From Lachnospiraceae bacterium (lineage in GTDB: Bacteria; Bacillota; Clostridia; Lachnospirales; Lachnospiraceae), in the NCBI GenBank assembly GCA_024692955.1, contig JAILLW010000126.1, positions 1 to 40,629 on the forward strand: a stretch of DNA of 40,629 bases. Direction: 5' to 3'. A program made the translations under genes and the position numbers. Below, piece after piece: positions 8,301 through 15,081 of this stretch. Every line of letters starts with the position of its first letter. Position 1 is the stretch's first letter. The notes below the pieces were generated by a model. The model was not told the DNA's origin. It made no database searches and saw nothing but the letters and a program-made list of their open reading frames with translations.

Positions 8301-11157
8301 CGAGATAGTAGCGAGTGTCACGATCGACTGCGATGTGACAACGGAGTATCACAGCTTCGAGAAAGCAGTGGAGGCATGGAACAACGCCGGGGGCGAGGCA
8401 ACACTTACTCTTCTCGAAAATGTTGTCATAAAAAACCCCATTGAGGCAAATGGCGGAAGTGATGAAGGACTTCATATCCTTGATCTTAACGACCACGGCA
8501 TCCGGATGGCCGGAACCTCATATGCGATCGAAACCGGAGATAATTCCCATGTGGTGCTTGCGGACCGGAGTCCGACACATACCGTACGATATATCACACT
8601 TACGGAAGGCATCGGCACCGGGGAAAGCCTTGAAAAACCGTCGGAAGGTACGGACTTCGTTGAAGTCACCGGTGGATACATCACGGGGGGGAATGGCCCT
8701 TATGCCGGAGGAGTGTGGGTTTATAACGGCGAGTTCCGGATGGAAGGCGGAACGATCGTCGGCAATTCAGCCATGGACGGCTCTCCCGAGGGGGGCGGCG
8801 GTATCTCATGCAATAGAGGCGTTTTTGAGATGACCGGCGGGGAGATCTGCCATAACCGTGCGCCCATAGGAGGAGGGGTATCTGTTCTTGAAGGTGAAGT
8901 CAGAATGAAAGGGGGACTTATCCGGCAGAATGTTTCAAGCGGAGACGGCGGAGGTATTTTCGTTAACTCAGCAAGCCTGATCATTTCCGGCGGACGGATA
9001 TCCGGCAACAATGCGGAAGGAAAAGGCGGCGGTGTGGCGCTAAAAGACGGAGAGTCCGTGGGTCCCTCATTTGAGATGCTCTCCGGGGAGATTGCCGGAA
9101 ATACGGCGAAGGACGGCGGAAATGCTGTTTATGTATACTTTGGCAGGATTACATTTGCAAGATCTGTCCTTGCGGGTCAAAGGATTGACGGATCGGATGC
9201 GAAATCCGTAAATGCCGCAAAACTCTCCGATTCCGAAAATCTGCAATCCTACGGATATCTTGCGCTGTCGGCCTTAAGGATCGACCCCGTACCTGCACAG
9301 CGCTATACGGGTAAGGCGATCACTCCGGAGATCGGGGTTTATTTCGGAGATCGGCTGCTCGTTAAAAACAGAGATTATACGATCAAATTCAGCAATAATG
9401 TCAAAGTCGACTCCTCTGCGAAATTTAAGATCACCGGGAAAGGGAATTATAAAGGAACGTATACGGATAAGTTTGAGATCATAAGAAAAAACATCGATGC
9501 CGACGATATCAGCATCTCCGAAGTCCGGCCGGCTGTATATAACAGGAAGAAGACATACGAACCGGTACCGACGGTCACTTATAAGGGGAGAAAACTGAAA
9601 AATAACAAAGATTTCAGAGTCTTCTATTTTGACAGCCTGGATAATGCCGAGGCGCATTACCGTCCGATCCGTCCGAAAAATGCCGGTACCTATTATATCA
9701 TGATCGAAGGTGAAAATAATTTTGATGCCCGGGTGATCCGGGAATTCCGGATCCTTGATCCCGAATCGGAGGAGGCAAAGCAGATCCCGGTCGGGAAGCT
9801 GACGGTCGGAAAGATCAAAAATCAAAAGTACACGGGCGAGCAGGTCAGACCGGCGCCTGTGGTGAAAACGGGGAAGACCCTGCTGAAAGAAGGTACGCAT
9901 TATACGCTTAACTACGGGGAAAACACAGAAGCGGGGACCGGAACGGTCGAGATCACCGGAATCGCTCCATATACCGGTACAAGGACTGTTTCTTTCCGGA
10001 TCACCGGTATCCCCATGAAAAAGGTTACGGTCAAAGACATTCCGAAATCGGTTGTTTACGACGGAAGTCCCAAGATGCCGGAAGTGAAGCTTTCCTATAA
10101 GGCGAATAAGAAGGCGGCCGCCGTGACCGTAAACTGCGTGACCGAAGAAGATTACGAGGCGTTATCCACCGCCGGGAAAGCAGCTGTCGGCTGTATCGTA
10201 TCCTATCAGAACAATATAAAAGCCGGTACCGCAACGGTTGTCCTTAAAGGGATTCACGGATACGAGGGTACGGTAAAGAAGACTTTTAAGATTTTGCCGT
10301 TTACGGTGACAAAAGATCCGGATGATCTGTTCAGGGTACGCCTTGACAATACGGATTACTTCTATGCCAAAGCGGGGGTAAAGCCGAAACCGGAGGTTAC
10401 CTTCGGGGATGTGGAACTTGTTGAAGGAGTCGATTATACACTCTCTTACGCAAACAACACAGCCGTATATGATCCGGTTGAAAATACCGGTGCGGGTACG
10501 AAGACTGCCCCGGACGGCGCAAAAAAGAGCAGGGTTCCCGTCGTAAAGGTCACCGGAAAGGGGAACTTTAAAGGGACAGACACCGCGGTCGCATTTACCA
10601 TCAAACCGGTGAGCATGGAAAGCGCGGGGATAAGTCTTGAAGCCAAAGATATCGTCTGCTCGAAGAAGGCCGGAGGCTTTAAGACGAAGTTCACTCTCAC
10701 CGATCCGGACGGGAAGGCACTGAAAGACGGAACCGACTATGACAGCAAAAAGGCGGTATACAGCCGCGACGAATCCGGTACGGACGTGATCCCGGATAAT
10801 GAGAAGATTTCCCCGGGAACGACGGTCTATGTGACGGTTGCGGCAAAAGGTCTTTCCTATACCGGCTCTGTGACCGGAAGCTATCGCGTCCTTGCGGAAG
10901 GCCATGACATAAGCAAGCTGAAGTACTCCGTCCGGGATAAGCATTATACGGGACAGGAGATCCGCCTTTCCGCCGGTGACATCACCTGGAAATCCGGGAA
11001 GAAGGCAGTAGAGGGCGTGGATTTTGAGATTATCTCATCGTCCTATAAAAACAATCTTTTCAAGGGGAAGGCCACGGTGATCGTAAGAGGTACCGGCGAA
11101 TGGGGCGGCATAAAAAAGATCACCTTTAAGATCGCCTCGAGAGGCCTGCTGTGGTAG
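5374..11157 (+). CDS. Giant secreted surface protein: four beta-helix modules and Ig-like repeats
   Basis: The 1927-residue protein begins with a signal peptide (basic MIKKAFRK, hydrophobic core, ALA cleavage-like site near residue 30), then an acidic region rich in Glu and Asp. Four modules start near residues 105, 369, 698 and 990. Each opens with a segment like A-x-x-A-W-N-x-x-G and continues with Gly-rich repeats such as GGGVYSTGIF and MNGG, typical of a right-handed parallel beta-helix. From about 1303 to the end there are roughly seven Ig-like repeats of the YTGK...DYT...NN...G-GNYKGT type. No LPXTG motif, SLH domain or terminal membrane anchor is visible, so attachment is unclear. AAGGAG at 5360-5365 lies 8 nt before a TTG start at 5374; the ATG at 5377 is equally possible. 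An adhesin or glycan-binding role is inferred only. Confidence 0.85.
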   Translation: MMIKKAFRKTTAVLLSLLMAAGLFAIPALAKEDEVLQPEITEEEVPGSIYEEELSLPEIDEDRTDDPEIQTTDVLEEEEEESLSEESFGADTVATLSEGGGEAREYTNLEDAIYAWETMGPRMGATLKLMREVSVEKELKVKGGSEDAPMVLDLNGYGIINSGSNSTRLITVESGGYFVLEDTRQASRRFIVLNENRGTSAQSNVPSGGDFVEVKTGYLTGGKHDDGGCISNAGTFVMNGGSIVGNLTVSGNGKGGGVYSTGIFRMNGGWIATNTAGTESEEGKGGGVYIGSGKFIIRGGEISGNRAGAYSALFYSRDHGAKCFFDGDIYESSASTVSARELKRTLSTRGYVKVQFRKKIEVERNHEIREYADLSVAAEAWNAMGAGTSMRLLEDVETEDTVEVTEGDRRTRMILNLNDHGILYYGEGSVIHVAEGKGLNLKDQGTSATTRYIRMTDGRGVAVKGSAEEAGSGCVKVTGGYLTGGYIPMSGDAPDLDIHSGGGVRNDGIFVFESGTIAGNRAAGYGGGVFSNGEALIKNGVICNNRSDLDGGGVYNRQGLFTISGNGVIRDNEALSGNGGGMYNCADLEIFGGAIYGNSVRAEGAAGGGIYLASGAMLNMTLGEIKNNTGADAQKGRAIYAEDSVRIYFPGLVALFVSENLLEQNASYEDAQKVRDLINSYGFIRAERVLAGVTGPNGERLFGDMSLAVRNWNDVGRGAVLTLYACVETTKTIEVNGGDPDSPMVLKLNGCGILNKSAGSVIHISAGHALRLTDGGRYPGERWIKLSGHRGVGVTENPSDAGSESLTVYGGYIAGGSVKEEDGVSYGSGVYNEGTFLMDEGTILANTAENGGGVFSTGTFKMTGGAIRGNHASSGGGAYIGNGTFTMEGGELRGNTADVKAEALFTGSEADPVISGGTIAGGNGSVSVIICEGSFSFTDAVIYAGNNDEGEGAILTDTAVITKQMLQNYRYLSADAEIVASVTIDCDVTTEYHSFEKAVEAWNNAGGEATLTLLENVVIKNPIEANGGSDEGLHILDLNDHGIRMAGTSYAIETGDNSHVVLADRSPTHTVRYITLTEGIGTGESLEKPSEGTDFVEVTGGYITGGNGPYAGGVWVYNGEFRMEGGTIVGNSAMDGSPEGGGGISCNRGVFEMTGGEICHNRAPIGGGVSVLEGEVRMKGGLIRQNVSSGDGGGIFVNSASLIISGGRISGNNAEGKGGGVALKDGESVGPSFEMLSGEIAGNTAKDGGNAVYVYFGRITFARSVLAGQRIDGSDAKSVNAAKLSDSENLQSYGYLALSALRIDPVPAQRYTGKAITPEIGVYFGDRLLVKNRDYTIKFSNNVKVDSSAKFKITGKGNYKGTYTDKFEIIRKNIDADDISISEVRPAVYNRKKTYEPVPTVTYKGRKLKNNKDFRVFYFDSLDNAEAHYRPIRPKNAGTYYIMIEGENNFDARVIREFRILDPESEEAKQIPVGKLTVGKIKNQKYTGEQVRPAPVVKTGKTLLKEGTHYTLNYGENTEAGTGTVEITGIAPYTGTRTVSFRITGIPMKKVTVKDIPKSVVYDGSPKMPEVKLSYKANKKAAAVTVNCVTEEDYEALSTAGKAAVGCIVSYQNNIKAGTATVVLKGIHGYEGTVKKTFKILPFTVTKDPDDLFRVRLDNTDYFYAKAGVKPKPEVTFGDVELVEGVDYTLSYANNTAVYDPVENTGAGTKTAPDGAKKSRVPVVKVTGKGNFKGTDTAVAFTIKPVSMESAGISLEAKDIVCSKKAGGFKTKFTLTDPDGKALKDGTDYDSKKAVYSRDESGTDVIPDNEKISPGTTVYVTVAAKGLSYTGSVTGSYRVLAEGHDISKLKYSVRDKHYTGQEIRLSAGDITWKSGKKAVEGVDFEIISSSYKNNLFKGKATVIVRGTGEWGGIKKITFKIASRGLLW

Positions 11158-11205
11158 ATTAAGATCAGGAAGGGGAAAGGTGTTACGTCGTCCCCGAAAA
11201 TACAC

Positions 11206-11234
11206 TTGCCATTATCCCGGATAGGCATTATATT
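11206..11234 (+). promoter_or_regulatory. Promoter of tRNA-Ala
   Basis: TTGCCA (11206-11211) and TATATT (11229-11234) are separated by exactly 17 bp and lie 24 nt before the mature tRNA start. Confidence 0.75.
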
Positions 11235-11258
11235 AGAAGAGGCGCTGGTGCGCCTCGG

Positions 11259-11331
11259 GGGGCTGTAGTTCAGTTGGGAGAACGCTTGCATGGCATGCAA
11301 GAGGTCGCCGGTTCGAGTCCGGTCAGCTCCA
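11259..11331 (+). tRNA. tRNA-Ala (anticodon GGC)
   Basis: A 73-nt cloverleaf. The acceptor arms are GGGGCTG (11259-11265) and CAGCTCC (11324-11330), with discriminator A at 11331. The anticodon stem CTTGC/GCAAG encloses loop ATGGCAT with GGC at 11292-11294, reading GCC and GCU alanine codons. The T arm contains GTTCGAGTC. The CCA end is not encoded. Confidence 0.96.
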
Positions 11332-11340
11332 GTTTTAATG

Positions 11341-11370
11341 GCTCTCTTGCTTCGGTAAGAGAGCTGTTTT
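11341..11370 (+). terminator. Terminator after tRNA-Ala
   Basis: A perfect 8-bp stem, GCTCTCTT (11341-11348) with AAGAGAGC (11357-11364), around an 8-nt loop, followed by TGTTTT. Confidence 0.75.
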
Positions 11371-11418
11371 GGACATTTGGCGCAATCTGCTCGGTATTGT
11401 CAGGAAGAGGTAACAGCC

Positions 11419-11886
11419 ATGGCGAAAGAACCCAAAAAGCTGATAGCAAACAACAAGAAAGCCTATCACGATTATTTCATAGAAGATACCTATGAGGCCG
11501 GGATCGTGCTTGCGGGCACGGAGGTCAAAAGCCTTCGTATGGGAAAATGCAGCATCAAGGAAGCGTTTGTATCCTGTGAAAAGGGAGAGGTCTTCATCTA
11601 CGGAATGCATATCTCGCCGTACGAAAAGGGGAATATCTTCAACAAGGATCCGCTTCGGACAAGGAAGCTCCTCCTGCATAAGACGGAGATCCGCAAGCTC
11701 ATCGGAGGCAGTTCCGAAAAGGGCTATACGATTATGCCGCTGGAGGTGTACTTCAAGGACGGAAAGGCGAAGATCCTGATCGGCCTTGCCAGGGGAAAGA
11801 AACTCTATGACAAGCGGTCGGATATGGCGAAAAAGGATATGCGCCGCGAAGTGGAGAAGGATTTCAAAATGTCTCTCAAGGGCTGA
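11419..11886 (+). CDS. smpB: SsrA-binding protein SmpB
   Basis: SmpB binds tmRNA and delivers it to stalled ribosomes for trans-translation. The 155-residue protein shows the family blocks: [21 protein letters not shown] near the N-terminus, [25 protein letters not shown], then [22 protein letters not shown] at the basic C-terminus. I place the start at ATG 11419 (MAKEPKK) because GGAAGAGG at 11403-11410 sits 8 nt upstream. An upstream TTG in the same frame would add 14 unlikely residues overlapping the terminator. No ssrA gene was found in the window. Confidence 0.96.
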   Translation: MAKEPKKLIANNKKAYHDYFIEDTYEAGIVLAGTEVKSLRMGKCSIKEAFVSCEKGEVFIYGMHISPYEKGNIFNKDPLRTRKLLLHKTEIRKLIGGSSEKGYTIMPLEVYFKDGKAKILIGLARGKKLYDKRSDMAKKDMRREVEKDFKMSLKG

Positions 11887-11892
11887 AATGTG

Positions 11893-11901
11893 TGCTATAC
11901 T
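11893..11901 (+). promoter_or_regulatory. Extended -10 promoter before the SDR gene
   Basis: TATACT (11896-11901) is preceded by TG at 11893-11894, immediately after the smpB stop. No good -35 is visible, as expected for an extended -10 promoter. Confidence 0.5.
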
Positions 11902-11960
11902 GTTCGGGAATGAAACAGTATGGTGCCGGAAAGGCGCCGGAATAAGGAGGATTATATGCT

Positions 11961-12734
11961 ATGTCAGGTTATTTTGACCTCAGCGGTTCGGTTGCGATCG
12001 TGACGGGCTGCTCAACGGGACTCGGCGTGCAGATGGCGAAAGCGCTGGCCGCCCAGGGAGCAAACATCGTGGGACTCGCGAGAAGAGAACAGCTGGTGAA
12101 GGAAGTCGCTTCATCGATCGAAGGGGAATTCGGCGTGAAGGCAATCGGAATACCCTGTGACATCACGGATACGGCCAAAGTGGAAGAGACCGTGGACGAG
12201 GTAATGAAAGAGTTCGGACGGATCGATATCCTGATAAACAATGCGGGAACCGGCAGCGTCTGCCCGGCAGAGGACGTGAAGGATGAAGATTTCCAGTGGG
12301 AACTCGATGTGGACCTTACGGGGACGTTCAAGATGGCACGTTCCATTGCAAAGAAGGCAATGATACCGGCGAAATACGGCAGGATTATCAATATTTCCTC
12401 AATGTACGGGATGGTCGGGAATAAGATCGCCGGCTCCGCGCCTTATCACGCGGCAAAGGGCGCTGTCGTAAATCTGACGAGAGCCCTCGCGGCGGAATGG
12501 GGCAAATACGGGATCACGGTAAATGCCATCTGCCCCGGATATTTTTACACTCCGCTCACAAAGGAAACTCTTGACAGCGATTTCTTCCAGGCGAACGCAA
12601 GGACCATGATCCCGCTTGAACGGTACGGGAATGAAGGCGAACTCGATACGGCGGCGCTTTTTCTTTCCTCGCCGGCTTCTTCCTATGTGACGGGCGTGAT
12701 CCTTCCGGTAGACGGCGGATATACCTGTATGTAG
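11961..12734 (+). CDS. Short-chain dehydrogenase, gluconate 5-dehydrogenase-like
   Basis: An NAD(P)-dependent oxidoreductase of 257 residues, the classical SDR length. It has the cofactor motif TGCSTGLG near residue 15, NNAG near 93, the catalytic Ser in NISSM, the YHAAK Tyr/Lys pair, and the C-terminal PVDGGYT. Overall pattern and FDLSGSVAIVTG start resemble gluconate 5-dehydrogenase or KduD types acting on sugar acids, but substrate cannot be read from sequence. AGGAGG at 11945-11950 supports ATG 11961. An ATG at 11956 is out of frame. It is likely transcribed from its own promoter and ends at the terminator at 12759-12786. Confidence 0.9.
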   Translation: MSGYFDLSGSVAIVTGCSTGLGVQMAKALAAQGANIVGLARREQLVKEVASSIEGEFGVKAIGIPCDITDTAKVEETVDEVMKEFGRIDILINNAGTGSVCPAEDVKDEDFQWELDVDLTGTFKMARSIAKKAMIPAKYGRIINISSMYGMVGNKIAGSAPYHAAKGAVVNLTRALAAEWGKYGITVNAICPGYFYTPLTKETLDSDFFQANARTMIPLERYGNEGELDTAALFLSSPASSYVTGVILPVDGGYTCM

Positions 12735-12748
12735 ATTACCGGAAAATA

Positions 12749-12757
12749 TGATATAAT
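12749..12757 (+). promoter_or_regulatory. Extended -10 promoter for the 12827 gene
   Basis: TGATATAAT, with TATAAT at 12752-12757 and TG at 12749-12750. The predicted start of transcription falls inside the stem of the terminator at 12759-12786, so the new transcript would carry only a partial hairpin. Confidence 0.5.
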
Positions 12758-12758
12758 G

Positions 12759-12786
12759 AAGGACAGGCTTTAAGGCCTGTCCTTTT
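12759..12786 (+). terminator. Terminator after the SDR gene
   Basis: A perfect 10-bp stem, AAGGACAGGC (12759-12768) with GCCTGTCCTT (12775-12784), around a 6-nt loop and running into TTTT. Confidence 0.85.
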
Positions 12787-12826
12787 GCATAAGAAATCTT
12801 TATTTCAGGGAAAGCGGGAGTAGGAA

Positions 12827-13393
12827 GTGGCAGACAGATCGGACCTGATCGTCGGCGGATTCTTTTTCGGATCCTTCGATGACGCGGCGGCAGCCGAACG
12901 GGAACTGAAGAACGCGGAGTATCTTGAGGAACGTCTCGGGACCATGAATCTTTCTCAGATGAAGGCAGTCTACGACAAGATGCTTGACCAGAAGGTCTTC
13001 AGCACTCCGGTGGGCTGGGAGTTCTTAAAGAGCCTGAGGGCAAGACTTGAGGAGAGCGGGATCCCGGAGGAAGAGCTCCGGCCCATCCCTCTCTATAATA
13101 ATTTCGCTGCCCAGAAGGACAGCCGTGACCATAAAGCGCTGATGCGGATAAAGCCCGTGGACAGGGAACGGAATACGAAGATGGCCTTGAGGGGGTCGGT
13201 GATCCTGAACATCATTCTGGTGATCCTGATCCTTGCGATGTTCGCGATCACCATGAAATCGGACAATCCGAACATCCTGAATTACGAAGAAGCGATCCTG
13301 AACCGATACGCGGCCTGGGAACAGAATCTCAGTGAGCGGGAGAACGCGGTTCGGGAGAAGGAGAAGGAACTTGAAGATTCTGCTGGCAGATGA
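12827..13393 (+). CDS. Unrecognised single-pass membrane protein upstream of a response regulator
   Basis: The 188-residue protein has no family I can name. Residues 1-120 are soluble and helix-rich with many charged residues. A strong membrane helix (SVILNIILVILILAMFAI) lies near residues 125-145. The tail is a charged helix likely to form a coiled coil (SERENAVREKEKELE). No signal peptide is seen, so the N-terminal part probably faces the cytoplasm. Start GTG 12827 follows GGGAG at 12816-12820 with 6-nt spacing. Its end overlaps the next gene by 23 bp, so the two are translated together, and a role in that signalling pathway is possible. Confidence 0.75.
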   Translation: MADRSDLIVGGFFFGSFDDAAAAERELKNAEYLEERLGTMNLSQMKAVYDKMLDQKVFSTPVGWEFLKSLRARLEESGIPEEELRPIPLYNNFAAQKDSRDHKALMRIKPVDRERNTKMALRGSVILNIILVILILAMFAITMKSDNPNILNYEEAILNRYAAWEQNLSERENAVREKEKELEDSAGR

Positions 13394-14033
13394 CGAAGAA
13401 AGAATGCGAAAGCTCGTAAGAGACTTTCTTGTAAGAGACCGGTATAAGGTCCTTGAAGCGGAAGACGGGGCGGAGGCGCTTGCGCTCTTTGAGGAAAACC
13501 CCGATATTGCGCTCGTGATCCTGGATGTGATGATGCCGAAAATGGACGGTTACGAGGTGCTGGGAAAGATCCGGAAAACCTCATCGGTTCCGGTGATCAT
13601 GCTTACGGCGAAATCCGCGGAAAAGGATGAACTTCTGGGATTTGAGCTCGGCGTGGATGAATACATCACAAAGCCCTTTTCCCCGAAGATCCTGATGGCG
13701 AGAGTGGAGGCGCTCCTTCGAAGGAGCGGAAACAGTTCCGAAGAAATCCTCGAAGCGGGAGGGATCGTTCTTGACAAGAGCGCCCATACCGTTCTGGCGG
13801 ACCAGACCCGGGTGGATCTGAGCTTCAAGGAATTCGAACTCCTTACCTATTTTATGGAAAACCGGGGTGTTGCCCTTTCCCGGGAAAGGATCCTGGATGC
13901 TGTCTGGGATTATGACTATTTCGGGGATGCCCGCACCATCGATACCCATGTGAAAAAACTCCGGGCAAAGCTCGGACCGAAAGGCGATCTGATCAGTACG
14001 ATCCGCGGGATGGGCTACAAATTTGAGGCATAA
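13371..14033 (+). CDS. OmpR/PhoB-type response regulator
   Basis: A 220-residue transcription factor. The receiver has ADDEE, phospho-acceptor Asp52 in ILDVMMPKMDG, and Lys in YITKPF. The C-terminal winged helix contains LSFKEFELLTYF, SRERILDAVWDY, the RTIDTHVKKLR recognition segment and IRGMGYKFE. I choose TTG 13371 because AAGGAG at 13358-13363 lies 7 nt upstream and the protein then begins MKILLADDEE as the family does; a longer frame from 13332 adds an Arg-rich stretch that fits nothing. No kinase follows directly. The OmpR-type kinase at 18121 is the natural partner. Confidence 0.93.
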   Translation: MKILLADDEERMRKLVRDFLVRDRYKVLEAEDGAEALALFEENPDIALVILDVMMPKMDGYEVLGKIRKTSSVPVIMLTAKSAEKDELLGFELGVDEYITKPFSPKILMARVEALLRRSGNSSEEILEAGGIVLDKSAHTVLADQTRVDLSFKEFELLTYFMENRGVALSRERILDAVWDYDYFGDARTIDTHVKKLRAKLGPKGDLISTIRGMGYKFEA

Positions 14034-14052
14034 CAGGCCGGAAAGGATATTT

Positions 14053-14967
14053 ATGATCAAAACAGTCAGTATCATCGGAATGGGAGCGCTCGGGATGCTT
14101 TACGGGAGAAATCTTACCCGCGCCCTCGGATACGAAAACGTGACCTTTCTGATGGACCGGGAGCGGTATGAGCGGAATAAGGACAAAACCTGCGTGATAA
14201 ACGGAGAGGAATTCCGCTTTCATATGATCCCGGAGGAGGAGGCAAAGATTGCGGATCTTGTGATCGTCGCGGTGAAATATCCGGGCCTTCCAGGAGCGAT
14301 TGAAGTCATGAGGGGATGCGTCGGCGATGATACGGTCATCATCTCCGTCATGAACGGGATCTCCAGCGAAAAGATCCTTGCGGAGCATTTCGGAGAAGAG
14401 AAGATCGTCTATACGGTAGCACAGGGCATGGATGCGGCAAGATTCGGACAGGAGCTCACCTTCAGCAAAAGCGGCGCGCTTCATTTCGGCCTCGTACCCG
14501 GAAGCAGAAAGGAAAACCTTGATGCGGTAACGGAGGTGCTTGCCCGGGCGGAGCTCGACTACGTGCTCGAAGATGACATCATCTACCGCATGTGGGGGAA
14601 ATATATGCTGAATGTGGGCTGCAATCAGACCTGCATGGTGTATCAGGCCACCTACGGTGACCTGTCTTCGAACGAAGAAGTGAACTACATCTTTATCTCC
14701 GCAATGAGGGAAGTGCTGGCTGTTGCGAACGCTGAGGGCGTCCGCCTTACGGAAGCGGATCTTTCGATGTATGCCGGCCTTATGAAGACGCTTGGCCCGA
14801 AGCTTATGCCTTCAATGGCGCAGGATCGGATCAACGGGAACCCCAGTGAGGTGGATGCGTTCTCCGGTGAACTGATAAGGCACGCCGAAAAGCACGGGAT
14901 CCTTGTTCCCGTGAACCGTTATCTCAACCGGCGAGCCAAAGAGATCGAAGCGGAATACCTGAAATGA
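14053..14967 (+). CDS. Ketopantoate reductase family (ApbA/PanE-like)
   Basis: Members reduce 2-dehydropantoate to pantoate with NADPH in coenzyme A synthesis, though many paralogues act on other substrates. The 304-residue protein opens with the Rossmann motif IIGMGALG, followed by VIVAVKYPG, SVMNGI and the C-terminal helical domain with a Lys/Asn core (MWGKYMLNVGCNQ) and PSMAQD. GGAAAGGA at 14039-14046 supports ATG 14053 (MIKTVSI) rather than an upstream in-frame start. It begins 20 nt after the response regulator stop and is the first of three genes separating that regulator from its likely kinase. Confidence 0.88.
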   Translation: MIKTVSIIGMGALGMLYGRNLTRALGYENVTFLMDRERYERNKDKTCVINGEEFRFHMIPEEEAKIADLVIVAVKYPGLPGAIEVMRGCVGDDTVIISVMNGISSEKILAEHFGEEKIVYTVAQGMDAARFGQELTFSKSGALHFGLVPGSRKENLDAVTEVLARAELDYVLEDDIIYRMWGKYMLNVGCNQTCMVYQATYGDLSSNEEVNYIFISAMREVLAVANAEGVRLTEADLSMYAGLMKTLGPKLMPSMAQDRINGNPSEVDAFSGELIRHAEKHGILVPVNRYLNRRAKEIEAEYLK

Positions 14968-15004
14968 GAGCGGAAGATAAGATATTCATTTTCCGCCCGG
15001 TGTG

Positions 15005-15013
15005 TGATAAAAT
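15005..15013 (+). promoter_or_regulatory. Extended -10 promoter for the chemoreceptor gene
   Basis: TGATAAAAT, with TAAAAT at 15008-15013. No sigma-28 type GCCGATAA element was seen, so the receptor may be expressed by the housekeeping sigma factor. Confidence 0.45.
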
Positions 15014-15081
15014 AAACTATTGCGGGAATGAAGAATCAACTTCCGCAACCCGGAAAAATTCTGAGCAGAGAGGTGGGAAAC

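Noticed and set aside
14023-14052. Earlier start for the PanE-like protein
   Set aside because: The added residues precede the Rossmann motif unusually far and GGAAAGGA fits ATG 14053.
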